From Methylopila henanensis (GTDB lineage: Bacteria > Pseudomonadota > Alphaproteobacteria > Rhizobiales > Methylopilaceae), in assembly GCF_042681025.1 (NCBI RefSeq), contig NZ_JBHUER010000002.1, forward strand, positions 62,001 to 126,000: a stretch of 64,000 nucleotides of DNA, given 5' to 3'. Of the stretch, positions 28,256-38,061 are shown in pieces (within the stretch, counting starts at the first letter, position 1; each line of letters begins with the position of its first letter). Both the position numbers and the translations under genes were made by a program. Under the pieces are notes generated by a model. The model was not told the origin of the DNA. It ran no database searches and saw only the letters and a program-made list of their open reading frames with translations.

Positions 28256-29848
28256 TCACGCGAGGGTCGCCGAGAGATGCTCGGCGAGCCGGATGGCGAG
28301 CGCCGTGATCGTCAGCGTGGGGTTGGCGCAGCCGGCGGTCGTGAACACCGAGCTGCCGGCCATGTAGAGGTTCCCGACCGAGTGCAGCCGGCAGTTGGCG
28401 TCGACCACGCCGCGCTTCGGGTCGGCGTGCATGCGCGTCGTGCCCATATGGTGGTAGCCGGAGAAGGCGATGTCGTGGTCCGGTGGTTCCGAGATGCCGA
28501 GCCGCATGCGGCCGAGGCCGGCGGCGCCGAGCTGCTCGCCGATGAACTGGTGCGTGCGCCGCAGCCTGAGCAGGTCCTCGTCGGTCACGCGCCAGTCCAG
28601 CGCCACGCGCTGGAAGCCGAGCGGGTCGACCTCGTCGATCAGCGTGACCCGGCTGTCGGGATTGGGAGACTGCTCCGCGTCCTGGCGCAGCTTGAACGCC
28701 ACCGGCTTCGAGCGCGGCTTCACCTTCCGCATCACGTGGCGATAGGCGCCCGTGGTCACGCGGCCCAGATCGTCGACCACCTCGCAGTAGCGCTCGCCGA
28801 ACCGCTCCGGAACGCGGCCATGCGCGAACGCCTTCACCATCTCCGAAAAGGCGATCCAGCCGTAATCGCGGAACTCGTCGTTGAAGGTCTCGTCTTCGAA
28901 CTGGGGAATAAGGAAAGCGGCGTTGTTGTTGAGGCCGCGGGCGACGATCTCGTCCGGCGCGATCTTCAGGCCGAAGTTCAGCACCGTGTCGCCGATGGTG
29001 TGTTGCTCCTCGTAGAGCGTCGCGTCGACCTCGTCCTCGAGCGCGACCAGCGTGGTCTCGATCGTCATGTGGTCGGTGTAATAGCGGCCGACCAGACCGT
29101 TCTCGTTGCCAAGCCCCTCCGCCCGCTGCTTGCGGCAGTTCAGCAGGATGCGCGCGTTCTCGACGCCGCCGCAGGCGATGACGAAGCGGTTGGCCCTGAC
29201 GCTGACGGAATGGCCGTCCAGCGAGCGCGCCTCGATCCGCTCGACGGCGGAGCCGGCGGCGTCCAGCGCGATGTCGACGAGATTGGCGTGCAGCCAGCAG
29301 GAAATCTTCGGCTCGGCCCGCACCGTCTCCATGTACTTCAGCGCGAAGCGGGTGGGCGGGCTCTGCTGGTAGACGGTGGTGAACACCTTGGTCGGGTCGA
29401 GCGGCAGCGCCGGTCCCGGCGCGTTCGGCCGCCAGTAGTCGAAGTCGTAGCGGTAGGGTCCGAGGTCGAGATAGGGCTGCGCCCGGGCATAGAACGGATC
29501 GAGATCGGCGCGGCGGATCGGCCAGCCGTGGTCCGGCATGTCCGGGCGCGGCGTGAAATCGACGGGGTCGAGGGGCGCGCACATCCCGGTCCAATGTCCG
29601 GAGGTGCCGCCGAACTGCCGGAGCCGCGACGCGGCGACGTCGATGTTCTGGTGGCCGGTGATCCGGCCTTCGTAGAGCGCCTGGCTCGCCTCTTCGTAGT
29701 GCTCGCCGCCGGATTCGAGCAGGACGACCTGCCGCCCCTTTTTCGCGAGCTCCAGCGCCAGCGTGACGCCCGCAGGCCCCGAGCCGACGACGCAGACGTC
29801 TCCCGTCAATTCCGCCGGGGCCTCGCCCGAACGCAGATCGGCAATCAT
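28256..29848 (-). CDS. GMC family FAD-dependent oxidoreductase
   Basis: 530-residue glucose-methanol-choline oxidoreductase. The N-terminal Rossmann motif CVVGSGPAGVTLALELAKKG is followed by LESGG; GGTSGHWTGM lies near residue 80; VIACGGVENARILL is near 230; and the C-terminal GMC domain has FSGYHHMGTTRMH and GNLYMAGSSVFTTAGCANPT with the catalytic His pair region. Start at 29848 overlaps the acyltransferase stop by 4 bp (ATGA), so the two are translationally coupled. It has no signal peptide of its own; the downstream Tat-type subunit may export it. The substrate (sugar, alcohol or polyol) is unknown. Confidence 0.9.
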   Translation of the reverse strand: MIADLRSGEAPAELTGDVCVVGSGPAGVTLALELAKKGRQVVLLESGGEHYEEASQALYEGRITGHQNIDVAASRLRQFGGTSGHWTGMCAPLDPVDFTPRPDMPDHGWPIRRADLDPFYARAQPYLDLGPYRYDFDYWRPNAPGPALPLDPTKVFTTVYQQSPPTRFALKYMETVRAEPKISCWLHANLVDIALDAAGSAVERIEARSLDGHSVSVRANRFVIACGGVENARILLNCRKQRAEGLGNENGLVGRYYTDHMTIETTLVALEDEVDATLYEEQHTIGDTVLNFGLKIAPDEIVARGLNNNAAFLIPQFEDETFNDEFRDYGWIAFSEMVKAFAHGRVPERFGERYCEVVDDLGRVTTGAYRHVMRKVKPRSKPVAFKLRQDAEQSPNPDSRVTLIDEVDPLGFQRVALDWRVTDEDLLRLRRTHQFIGEQLGAAGLGRMRLGISEPPDHDIAFSGYHHMGTTRMHADPKRGVVDANCRLHSVGNLYMAGSSVFTTAGCANPTLTITALAIRLAEHLSATLA

Positions 29849-30996
29849 ATCCGCATCCCGCTTGCGCGCGCGCGCCGCGCCGCCTGGGCTCGCGCCAGTC
29901 TTTCGACAACCCACATGAAGCCCGCGCGGCCGGGCTTTTCGACGATGGCGTATGTCACCACGGAAACCCCGAGCGTCACGAAGGGCACGCACACGCCGAC
30001 CACCGCCCGCTCGCCGAGCGTGCGCGCGAAGCCGAAGTGCTCCGCCCCCGTGAACAGCACCATGATGACAATCGCGTGGGTCAGGTAGATCGAATAGGAC
30101 AGGTCTCCCAGCCATATCAGCGTGCGGTTGCGCAGCACGCCGGGCTCGGCCCAGGTGGCGCGCGACGCGAGCGCCGCGACCAGCACGAGCATCGGAGGCC
30201 ACAGCGCGTCGTAAGGCGCGTTGAGCGCGATCAGCACGCCGCAGGCCGCGAACACGCCGACGATGACGAGCGCGTAGATCCGCGGCGTCATCGCGAGCAG
30301 CTTCGGCTCGTCGTCGAAGATGCGGCGAAGCAGGATGCCGGCCAGGAACGACGGCAGCAGCCGCAGAGCGCCGCCGTCGAAGGTGAGGGTCACGAGGTCG
30401 AGGCGCAGCAGCACGTGCGACCCGACGGAGCAGACCGCGAACAGGGCGAGGCTGAGTGCGAGACGCCGCGCGGTGCCGCGCACGCGGTCGGCCGCGGCGA
30501 GGTACAGCGGGATCATCAGATAGGCGATCCACTCGGCGCTGACGGACCAGGACGGCCAGTTCCAGGCGAGATCCGGCGTCGTCCAGGCCGAGTGGAGCAT
30601 CAGCGCCGTCATGGCGAAGCTCGCCGCGTCGTGGGTCGCCTCCGGCGTCACTCCGACGATGCGCCCGGCCACCACCAAGGCCAGCACGCAGGCGAGCGTG
30701 AACAGATGCAGCGGCCACAGCCGCGCGAGCCTTCGGATCAGGAACTCGCCGTGCCGGAACCGGCCCTCGCGCCACGGCCCGTCATACATATGCGCCAGCA
30801 CGAAACCGCTGAGCACGAAGAAGAAGTCGACGATGACGCGGCTGTACTCGATCGCGGCGGGCAGCGCGTAGTGGCCCTTCAGCACGGTGGCGTAGCTGTG
30901 CGCGAGCACGACCCAGACGGCGGCGACGCCGCGCGTGGAGACCAGCTCGGGCAGCAGCATGCCTGGCGTGAAGCGTCTCGGCGTTTCGGTCGTCAT
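29845..30996 (-). CDS. Acyltransferase 3 family membrane protein (OafA-like)
   Basis: 383-residue integral membrane acyltransferase. The hallmark STRGVAAVWVVLAHSY (His of the R-x10-H signature) lies near residues 20-36 and VDFFFVLSGFVLAHMY near 55-70, followed by about ten membrane segments and LGDLSYSIYLTHAIVIMVLF near 290. Such enzymes O-acylate glycans, lipids or antibiotics. The ATG at 30996 is chosen; one 14 codons upstream is an alternative. It is the first gene of a three-gene leftward operon with the GMC oxidoreductase and its small partner. Confidence 0.9.
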   Translation of the reverse strand: MTTETPRRFTPGMLLPELVSTRGVAAVWVVLAHSYATVLKGHYALPAAIEYSRVIVDFFFVLSGFVLAHMYDGPWREGRFRHGEFLIRRLARLWPLHLFTLACVLALVVAGRIVGVTPEATHDAASFAMTALMLHSAWTTPDLAWNWPSWSVSAEWIAYLMIPLYLAAADRVRGTARRLALSLALFAVCSVGSHVLLRLDLVTLTFDGGALRLLPSFLAGILLRRIFDDEPKLLAMTPRIYALVIVGVFAACGVLIALNAPYDALWPPMLVLVAALASRATWAEPGVLRNRTLIWLGDLSYSIYLTHAIVIMVLFTGAEHFGFARTLGERAVVGVCVPFVTLGVSVVTYAIVEKPGRAGFMWVVERLARAQAARRARASGMRI

Positions 30997-31623
30997 GCCA
31001 TCGCGTCCCCACGACGGGCCTGTCCGCGCCGTCGCCACGAGAAGAAGACGCTACGCGCAAATCCTTTAACGTCCCGCTCCCGGATCGTGGCGTTTTCAGC
31101 GCTTTGCAGGCGGCCTGCGCACGCTTCCGCGCCGATCTCGGATGACGGCTTGACGACGGCGGAGAACGGGAGCACAGTTTTCCCGTCAACAACGAACACG
31201 GAGGTCTAAGAAAATGACTCCGCCGAAGCGTGTAGACAGACCAGACTGAGACGCATCCGGAGCGTCCCGAGCCTGGAACAACACAATTTAGCTGACTTTA
31301 GCGACACTGCGACGCGAAGAACGTCGAGAGATATTTCTGTCGAAGATCGGAACGACAGGAGAGCTTACGTTCTAGACTAAGCAGGCCGCATGAGAGCAGA
31401 TCGAAAGCTCGACGGGTTCGGACACGCCGAACGCCCCTCGCGGGCCGGCTCTCACACGATGGAACCCGCGTCTTCGACGAACAGAAACGCCTCGACGGTT
31501 CGGCCGTTCGGGGCGTTTCTTGTTTCGGGGGCGCCGCGCAAGGCGCGTTCAGCCGCGCCGGAAAGCCGTCGGGCTTCGTGCGGACAGGACGTCGACCGGC
31601 AGCGCGCAGCGAGCCCGCGCGCC
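30997..31623. other. Long intergenic region
   Basis: About 630 bases without a convincing gene. It should hold the promoter of the leftward acyltransferase operon (near 31040-31200) and the 3' end of the leftward nuo/DUF1467 transcript (terminator at 31485-31518). A 11-codon ORF at 31214-31249 on the plus strand has a good GGAGG 9 bases before its ATG but nothing else supports it. No RNA gene is recognised. Confidence 0.4.
31485..31518. terminator. Bidirectional intrinsic terminator
   Basis: AAACGCCTCGACGG and CCGTTCGGGGCGTTT form a stem of about 14 bp with one bulge and one G-U pair around a 5-base loop. T-rich stretches follow on both strands (TTTCTTGTTT on plus; GTTTCTGTTC on minus). It most likely ends the nuo-birA-rnj-mce-DUF1467 transcript coming from the right. 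Confidence 0.7.
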
Positions 31624-31898
31624 TCACACCGCCTTGTATTTCGGGAGCAGAGGCACGTCGTCGAGGCTGAACAGGTCCTGCGTCAGCACCCACATCACGA
31701 TCAGGAACACGACCGTCGTGACCACGGTGTTGATCAGGACAAGCCGTTTCAGCGGCATGCGCGCCGGGGCGCCGGCCTCGCTGCCGGGCACGACCTCACC
31801 GGCCTCCGCCTGGCTGCGGCCGGCGAAGGGGAGCGTCGCGAACAGCGCGATCCACCAGATCACGAAGTAGATCGCGACCCAGCTGACGATCGGGAAGA

Positions 31899-31902
<4 letters not shown>
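31624..31902 (-). CDS. DUF1467 family membrane protein
   Basis: 92-residue protein with two membrane helices (about residues 5-25 and 52-74), separated by a Gly/Ala/Pro-rich loop. The N-terminus IFPIVSWVAIYFVIWWIALFATLPF and the end FSLDDVPLLPKYKAV are typical of alphaproteobacterial DUF1467. Function unknown. Start overlaps the mce stop by 4 bp, so it is translationally coupled, as in the usual rnj-mce-DUF1467 order. Confidence 0.88.
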
Positions 31903-32303
<401 letters not shown>

Positions 32304-32314
32304 CTGCTTCGCTC

Positions 32315-32426
32315 CGTCATCCCGGCGGAGCGGCGGAGCCGCGAACAGCCGAGATCGTGATCAGGATCAAGCGCCTGCCGACGGGCGGCCCCCGGCTCTC
32401 CGCTCATCGCTTCGGCCGGGATGACG
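32315..32426. repeat. Palindromic intergenic element, copy 1 (variant)
   Basis: Ends are perfect 12-bp inverted repeats: CGTCATCCCGGC (32315-32326) and GCCGGGATGACG (32415-32426). It fills most of the rnj-mce gap. It resembles the two elements in the nuo operon (36414-36503, 47756-47844), which begin CGTCATGCCCG, but the interior differs. Confidence 0.65.
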
Positions 32427-32457
32427 CGCTGCGGCGGCGGGCGCTCCTAGCGCTCGC

Positions 32458-34122
32458 TCATACCCCCACCACGCTGACGTGGCATATTGGCTTTTTGCCC
32501 CATACCGTCTGGAGCTCGCCGCGCACCGCGCGCTCGATCGCCTTCTCTACAAGGCCGTGGTCGCGGCGCTTCTGGCGCGGCAGGCTGTCGAGGCAGTCGA
32601 GCACCGTGTCGCGCAGCACCTCCGGCATGGAGGTGCCCTCGTCGTCGCGCGGCGGCAGGCCGGCGAAGCGCACGGAGACGTCGCCGGATAGATCCCCGCG
32701 CTCGTCGAAGGCGAGCGCGATCGAGACGACGCCGGCGAAGGCGAGGCGGCGGCGCTCGCCGATGGTCGGCTCGGTGGCGAAGATCATCACCTTGCCGTCC
32801 TTGAGCATGCGCCCGTTGACGACGTCGTCGACGATCTCCGTCGGACCGCCCGCGAGCCGCACCACGTCGCCGTTGCGGATGCGCACGACCTTCGGCACGC
32901 CGATCGACTTGGCGAAATCGGCGTGGCCGTCGAGATGCATCTCCTCGCCATGCACCGGCGCCAGCACCTTCGGCTTGAGCCAGCCATAGAGCATGGCGAG
33001 CTCCTCCTGCCGCGGATGGCCGGAGACATGCACGAAATGGGTGCGATCGGTGATGACCTCGGCGCCGCCCTCGATCAGCTTGTTGATGATGCGGCCGACC
33101 GCCTTCTCGTTGCCGGGAATGGCGCGCGACGAGAAGATCACGCGGTCGCCCTTGGCGAGGGTTACTTCGGGATGGTCGCCCTCGGAGACGCGGGCGAGCG
33201 CTGCGCGCGGCTCGCCCTGGCTGCCGGTCATCAGCGCCACCACCTTGTTGCGCGGCAGATAGCCGAAGGCGTCGGGACTCAGGAAGTCCGGAATGCCTTC
33301 GAGGTAGCCGAGTTCGCGGGCGACCTCGGTCGCGCGCGCCATGGCGCGGCCGACCAGCACCACCTGCCGGTCGGCGGCGAGCGCAGCGTCCGCGACCGCG
33401 CGCAGGCGTCCGACATTGGACGCGAAGGTCGTCACCGCCACGCGGCCGGGCGCGGTCTTGATCAGCCCGGCGAGGCTCGCGGCCACCTCGGACTCCGAGC
33501 GCGAGATGCCCTCGCGCAGCGCGTTGGTGGAATCGCCGACGATGGCGGCGACGCCCTCCTCGCCGATCGCGCGGAAACGCGCCTCGTCGGTCGGGCGGCC
33601 GAGCACCGGCGTGCGGTCGATCTTCCAGTCGCCGGTGTGCACCACCGTGCCGACCGGCGTACGGATCGCGAGCGCGGTCGATTCGGGGATCGAATGGGCG
33701 ACCGGCACCAGCTCGACGTCGAACGGCCCGACATTGAAGCGCGAACCTTCCGCGACCACGCGCACGTCGATCCGCGGCGCCTCGCGCTCGGCGGCGCGCT
33801 TGGCGTCCAGCAGGCCCGCCGCGAAGGGCGTGGCGTAGACCGGGCATTTGAGCTGCGGCCAGAGGTCCAGCAGAGCGCCGTAATGATCCTCATGGGCGTG
33901 GGTGAGGATGATCGCCTCGATCGCCGCGCCTTGCGCCTTCGCGAAGCGGATGTCGGGCATGATCAGATCGACGCCCGGCGTGGTGACGGGGTCGCCGAAG
34001 GTCACCCCGCAATCGACCATCAGCCAACGCCGCTTGCGACCCTCGCCCAGCCCGTAGAGGCCGGCGTTCATGCCGATCTCCCCGACGCCGCCGAGGGGTA
34101 CGAAAACCAGATCCTGCGCCAT
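32458..34122 (-). CDS. rnj: Ribonuclease J
   Basis: 554-residue metallo-beta-lactamase/beta-CASP ribonuclease (5'-3' exonuclease and endonuclease) acting on mRNA and rRNA. Motif HAHEDHYGA lies near residue 76, the nucleophile-metal pattern continues with VHTGDWKID, GDSTN, and beta-CASP motifs FASNVGRLRAV and FVHVSGHPRQEE. The C-terminal domain is present. Located between birA and mce, the conserved alphaproteobacterial position. The gene has no gap to birA beyond 8 bp. Confidence 0.95.
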   Translation of the reverse strand: MAQDLVFVPLGGVGEIGMNAGLYGLGEGRKRRWLMVDCGVTFGDPVTTPGVDLIMPDIRFAKAQGAAIEAIILTHAHEDHYGALLDLWPQLKCPVYATPFAAGLLDAKRAAEREAPRIDVRVVAEGSRFNVGPFDVELVPVAHSIPESTALAIRTPVGTVVHTGDWKIDRTPVLGRPTDEARFRAIGEEGVAAIVGDSTNALREGISRSESEVAASLAGLIKTAPGRVAVTTFASNVGRLRAVADAALAADRQVVLVGRAMARATEVARELGYLEGIPDFLSPDAFGYLPRNKVVALMTGSQGEPRAALARVSEGDHPEVTLAKGDRVIFSSRAIPGNEKAVGRIINKLIEGGAEVITDRTHFVHVSGHPRQEELAMLYGWLKPKVLAPVHGEEMHLDGHADFAKSIGVPKVVRIRNGDVVRLAGGPTEIVDDVVNGRMLKDGKVMIFATEPTIGERRRLAFAGVVSIALAFDERGDLSGDVSVRFAGLPPRDDEGTSMPEVLRDTVLDCLDSLPRQKRRDHGLVEKAIERAVRGELQTVWGKKPICHVSVVGV

Positions 34123-34130
34123 TCCCGCCC

Positions 34131-34928
34131 TTATTCCCGGACCGTCGCCGCGGTTCCGAAATGCACCTCGCCGGCCGCGATCGCGACGGACGTCCCGTCA
34201 GGGGCTCGTAGCACGAGCCGCCCCTCGTCATCGATCTTTTCGAACACGCCGCGCGCGACCCGGCCTCCGAGGTCCACCGAGACCGCCGAGCCGAGCCCCG
34301 CGGCCCGCGCCATCCAGCCTTTTCGCACCTGCGCGAAGCCGCGCCCTTCGTCCCATGTCTCGAACCACGCCGCGAAGGCGTCCGTCAACGCGACGAAAAG
34401 CTGTTCCGCCGTGGCGACGTCCCCTCGGCCGCTCAGCGAGACCGCCGAATAGGGCAGGCCTTCGGGCGCCACCGCCACATTGACGCCGACGCCGACGACC
34501 ACGTTCACCCGCCCGGGCGTCGAGACGTCGGCCTCGAGCAGGATGCCGGCGAGCTTGGCGCCGTCGACGATCACGTCGTTCGGCCATTTCAGCTCAGGCC
34601 TCGTCGTGGGCAAGGCGAGTGAGGGGGCGACGGCGCGCAGCGCCTGCTCGAGCGCGAGTCCGGCGACGAATCCGAGGGTGGCCGCGACCGACGGGGACAC
34701 GCCAAGCGTGACGCCGAAGCTCGCCGCGAGATTGCCGCGGCCGGTGGACCACGTCCGTCCGCGCCGGCCGCGGCCGGCGGTCTGCGCGCGGGCGACGACC
34801 CAGACCGGCCCCCTGCCCTCGCGCGCGAGGCCCATGGCCTCGGCGTTGGTCGAACCGACCGTGTCGTAGGCCTGAAGCGCGCAGCCGGCCGCGACGGCCC
34901 GGGAGCCGAGGGCGAAGCCCGGCTCCAC
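34131..34928 (-). CDS. birA: Biotin--[acetyl-CoA-carboxylase] ligase
   Basis: 265-residue biotin protein ligase that attaches biotin to carboxylase carrier proteins. Visible are YDTVGSTNAEAM, the biotinyl-AMP loop GRGRRGRTWSTGRGNLAAS, LKWPNDVIVDGAKLAGIL and VVGVGVNVAV, then the C-terminal beta-barrel. There is no N-terminal helix-turn-helix, so it is a catalytic ligase and not a repressor as in E. coli. GTG start at 34928, only 2 bp after the nuoN stop, so it is transcribed with nuo. Confidence 0.95.
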   Translation of the reverse strand: MEPGFALGSRAVAAGCALQAYDTVGSTNAEAMGLAREGRGPVWVVARAQTAGRGRRGRTWSTGRGNLAASFGVTLGVSPSVAATLGFVAGLALEQALRAVAPSLALPTTRPELKWPNDVIVDGAKLAGILLEADVSTPGRVNVVVGVGVNVAVAPEGLPYSAVSLSGRGDVATAEQLFVALTDAFAAWFETWDEGRGFAQVRKGWMARAAGLGSAVSVDLGGRVARGVFEKIDDEGRLVLRAPDGTSVAIAAGEVHFGTAATVRE

Positions 34929-34930
34929 GC

Positions 34931-36364
34931 TCAGAACAGCGACTGGGCGGCTGCGGACGCGGCGGCGGTGAGCGGGCCGGGATAGACGAAGTAGAGCAGC
35001 GTGAAGCCGCCCGCGACCGTCAGCACCGCCCGCGCCCCGAGCGTCATCGGTTCGAAGGCGACGGTTGGCTCGTCGAAGTAAATGATCTTGACGATGCGCA
35101 GATAGTAGAAGGCGCCCACCACCGAGAGCACGAAGCCCGCAACCGCCAGCGGATAGAGCCCGGCGTTCACCGCGGCGTAGAACACGTAGAACTTGGCGAA
35201 GAAGCCCGCGAACGGCGGAATGCCGGCGAGCGAGAACAGGATCATCGCCAGCACGAAGGCCATGGCGGGCTTGGTCCGCGAAAGGCCCGCGAGGTCGGAG
35301 ACGTTCTCCAGGTAGGAGCCGTCCTTCAGCCGCATCGACAGGATGCAGGCGAAGGCGCCAAGCGTCATCGCGACGTAGATCGCGAGATAGATCATGACGC
35401 CGCGCACGCCCTCGGGCGTGCCGGCGGCGAGACCGACCAGCGCGTAGCCCATGTGGCCGATCGAGGAATAGGCCATCAGGCGCTTGAAGTTCGTCTGGCC
35501 GATCGCGGCGAAGGAGCCGAGCGCCATCGAGGCGATCGCCACGAACACCACCACCTGCCGCCACTCGGTCGTGACCGAGGGGAACGCCTCCATGATCACG
35601 CGCACGAACATCGCCATGGCCGCGACCTTGGTGGCGGAGGCGAAGAAGGCGGTGATCGGCGTCGGCGCGCCCTCGTAGACGTCCGGCGTCCACATATGGA
35701 ACGGCACGGCCGAGACCTTGAAGGCGAAGCCGGAGATCAAAAACACCACGCCGAAGATCAGCCCGAGCGAGGCCTCGCCCGACTTCAGCGCCTCGGCGAT
35801 GTCTGCGAAGCCGACCGCGCCGGTGGAGCCGTAGACCAGCGAAGCGCCGTAGAGCAGCATGCCCGACGACAGCGCGCCGAGCACGAAGTACTTCAGGCCG
35901 GCCTCGGTGGAGCGCACGTCGTCGCGGTTGATGGCGGCGATGACGTAGAGCGCGAGCGACTGCAGCTCTAGGCCGAGATAGAGCGCGATCAGGTCGTGCG
36001 CCGAGATCATCAGCATCATGCCAAGCGTCGCGAGCACGACGAGGATGGCGTATTCGAAGCGGGCGAACTTGAGCCGCTCCATGTAGTCGAACGACAGCAG
36101 CAGCGCCGCGAAGGCGCCGATGAGCGCCACGAGCTTCATGAAGCGGGCGAAGCCGTCGAGCACGAAGCCGCCGCTGAACGTCACGGCGTCCGGAGCGATC
36201 GTCACCGCTACGCCCGCCGCGGCGAGCAGCGCGAGCGCAAGCGCGTTCACCAGCCGTGTGGAGCGGTCGCCCATCACCGCGCCGACCAGCACGAGGGCGA
36301 GCGCTCCGACCGCAAGGATGATCTCCGGCAACGCGGGCGCGAGCGAGGGCAAGGTGGCGTCCAT
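34931..36364 (-). CDS. nuoN: NADH-quinone oxidoreductase subunit N
   Basis: 477-residue proton-pumping membrane subunit of complex I, related to Mrp antiporters. About 14 helices. Conserved are LYLGLELQSLALYVI near residue 125 (helix with the key Glu), GASLVYGSTGAV, the Lys in FLISGFAFKVSAVPFHMW near 220, and YSSIGHMGYALVG near 300. It follows nuoM after a 178-bp gap that contains a palindromic repeat. Confidence 0.97.
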   Translation of the reverse strand: MDATLPSLAPALPEIILAVGALALVLVGAVMGDRSTRLVNALALALLAAAGVAVTIAPDAVTFSGGFVLDGFARFMKLVALIGAFAALLLSFDYMERLKFARFEYAILVVLATLGMMLMISAHDLIALYLGLELQSLALYVIAAINRDDVRSTEAGLKYFVLGALSSGMLLYGASLVYGSTGAVGFADIAEALKSGEASLGLIFGVVFLISGFAFKVSAVPFHMWTPDVYEGAPTPITAFFASATKVAAMAMFVRVIMEAFPSVTTEWRQVVVFVAIASMALGSFAAIGQTNFKRLMAYSSIGHMGYALVGLAAGTPEGVRGVMIYLAIYVAMTLGAFACILSMRLKDGSYLENVSDLAGLSRTKPAMAFVLAMILFSLAGIPPFAGFFAKFYVFYAAVNAGLYPLAVAGFVLSVVGAFYYLRIVKIIYFDEPTVAFEPMTLGARAVLTVAGGFTLLYFVYPGPLTAAASAAAQSLF

Positions 36365-36413
36365 GGTCAGCAGCCTTGATCGAAGTTTCGCTGGCGCGTC
36401 GGAACACGCGCGC

Positions 36414-36503
36414 CGTCATGCCCGGCGAAGCCGGGTATCCACGACTTGAATGTCAAGCGCCGCCCGAAGTCGGGGATACCCGCGCGAAGGCGCGGGCATG
36501 ACG
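36414..36503. repeat. Palindromic intergenic element, copy 2 (between nuoM and nuoN)
   Basis: 90-bp element with perfect 11-bp inverted ends CGTCATGCCCG (36414-36424) and CGGGCATGACG (36493-36503). Inside, GGGTATCCACGACTTGAA is shared word for word with the copy at 47756-47844, and local hairpins (CCGGCGAAGCCGG, CGCGCGAAGGCGCG) are present. No transposase; it looks like a non-coding repetitive extragenic element. Confidence 0.8.
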
Positions 36504-36542
36504 TTGAGAAGATGGCTGGGCCTTCTTGCATCCGACGCCGCA

Positions 36543-38057
36543 TCACCGCCCCACCAACGCGGCGGCCTTGCCGGCGCTTTCGATGGCGGCGGTCGTCTGC
36601 TGCAGCAGGCCGTCGATGGAGGCGGCGGAGAAGTCGATCACCGGCGCCGGCCACACGCCGAACAGGATCGTCAGCGCGATGAGCGGCGCGAGCAGCACGA
36701 CCTCCTTGCGGGACAGGTCCGGGATCGCGGCGAGGTCCGGCTTGTCGAGGGGGCCCAGCACCACGCGGCGATAGAGCCAGAGCGCGTAGCCCGCCGACAG
36801 GATGACGCCGGTGGTGGCGAACAGCGCGACCCAGGTGTTGGCGCGGAACGCGCCCATCAGCGTCAGGAACTCGCCCACGAAGCCCGATGTGCCGGGCAGG
36901 CCCACATTCGCCATGGTGAAGACGAGGAAGGCCGCTGCGTACCACGGCATGCGGTTCACAAGGCCGCCGAAGGCCTTGATCTCGCGGGTGTGCAGCCGGT
37001 CGTAGACCACGCCGACGCAGAGGAACAGCGCGCCGGACACGACGCCGTGGCTGATCATCTGGAACACCGCGCCCTGCACGCCCTGCTCGTTCAGCGCGAA
37101 GATGCCCATGGTGACGAAGCCCATATGCGCCACCGAGGAGTAGGCGATGAGCTTCTTCACGTCCTCCTGCATCAGCGCCACCAGCGAGGTGTAGATGATG
37201 GCTACGACGGAGAGCGCGAACACGAAGGGCGCGAAATACTCCGACGCCAGCGGGAACATGGGAAGCGAGAAGCGCAGGAAGCCGTAGCCGCCCATCTTCA
37301 GCAGGATGCCGGCAAGGATGACGGAGCCCGCGGTCGGCGCCTCCACATGGGCGTCCGGCAGCCAGGTGTGCACCGGCCACATCGGCATCTTCACCGCGAA
37401 GGAGGCGAAGAAGCCGAGCCACAGCCACCACTGCATGTCGGCCGGGAACTTGTAGGCGAGCAGCGCCACGATGTCGGTGGTGCCGGCCGTCCCGTACATC
37501 GCAAGGATGCCGACCAGCATCAGCAGCGAGCCGAGCAGCGTGTAGAGGAAGAACTTGAAGCTCGCGTAGACCCGGCGCGGGCCGCCCCAGATGCCGATGA
37601 TGAGGAACATCGGGATCAGGCCGGCTTCGAAGAACAGGTAGAACAGCACCATGTCGAGCGCGCAGAACACGCCGATCATGAGCGTCTCGAGCACCAGGAA
37701 GGCGATCATGTACTCCTTCACCCGGTGGGTGATGGAGGTCCAGGACGCCAGGATGCAGAACGGCATCAGGAAGGCGGTCAGCACCACGAAGGGCGCCGAG
37801 ATGCCGTCCACGCCGAGCTTGTAGGTGATCGAGCCGCCGAGCCATTCGGCCTGCTCCACGAACTGGAAGCCGGGCGCGGCGTAGTCGAACTTCGCCCACA
37901 GCACGAGCGAGACGACGAAATTCACCACCGTCGTCCAGAGCGCGACATGCTTGACGTTGCGGAGGCTCGCCTCGTCGTTCCCGCGGATCACCAGCAGGAA
38001 GAACACGCCGACGAGCGGCAGGAACGTCAGCAGCGAGAGGATGGGCCAGCCGGTCAT
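36543..38057 (-). CDS. nuoM: NADH-quinone oxidoreductase subunit M
   Basis: 504-residue proton-pumping subunit of complex I. Landmarks are LYFFEAGLIPMFLIIGIWGG near residue 140 (key Glu), SFAVKMPMWPVHTWLPDAHV near 230 (key Lys), HVEAPTAGSVILAGILLKMGGYG, and YSSVAHMGFVTMG near 310. It starts 4 bp after nuoL ends. The 3' flank holds a repeat element before nuoN. Confidence 0.97.
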   Translation of the reverse strand: MTGWPILSLLTFLPLVGVFFLLVIRGNDEASLRNVKHVALWTTVVNFVVSLVLWAKFDYAAPGFQFVEQAEWLGGSITYKLGVDGISAPFVVLTAFLMPFCILASWTSITHRVKEYMIAFLVLETLMIGVFCALDMVLFYLFFEAGLIPMFLIIGIWGGPRRVYASFKFFLYTLLGSLLMLVGILAMYGTAGTTDIVALLAYKFPADMQWWLWLGFFASFAVKMPMWPVHTWLPDAHVEAPTAGSVILAGILLKMGGYGFLRFSLPMFPLASEYFAPFVFALSVVAIIYTSLVALMQEDVKKLIAYSSVAHMGFVTMGIFALNEQGVQGAVFQMISHGVVSGALFLCVGVVYDRLHTREIKAFGGLVNRMPWYAAAFLVFTMANVGLPGTSGFVGEFLTLMGAFRANTWVALFATTGVILSAGYALWLYRRVVLGPLDKPDLAAIPDLSRKEVVLLAPLIALTILFGVWPAPVIDFSAASIDGLLQQTTAAIESAGKAAALVGR

Positions 38058-38061
38058 AGCC

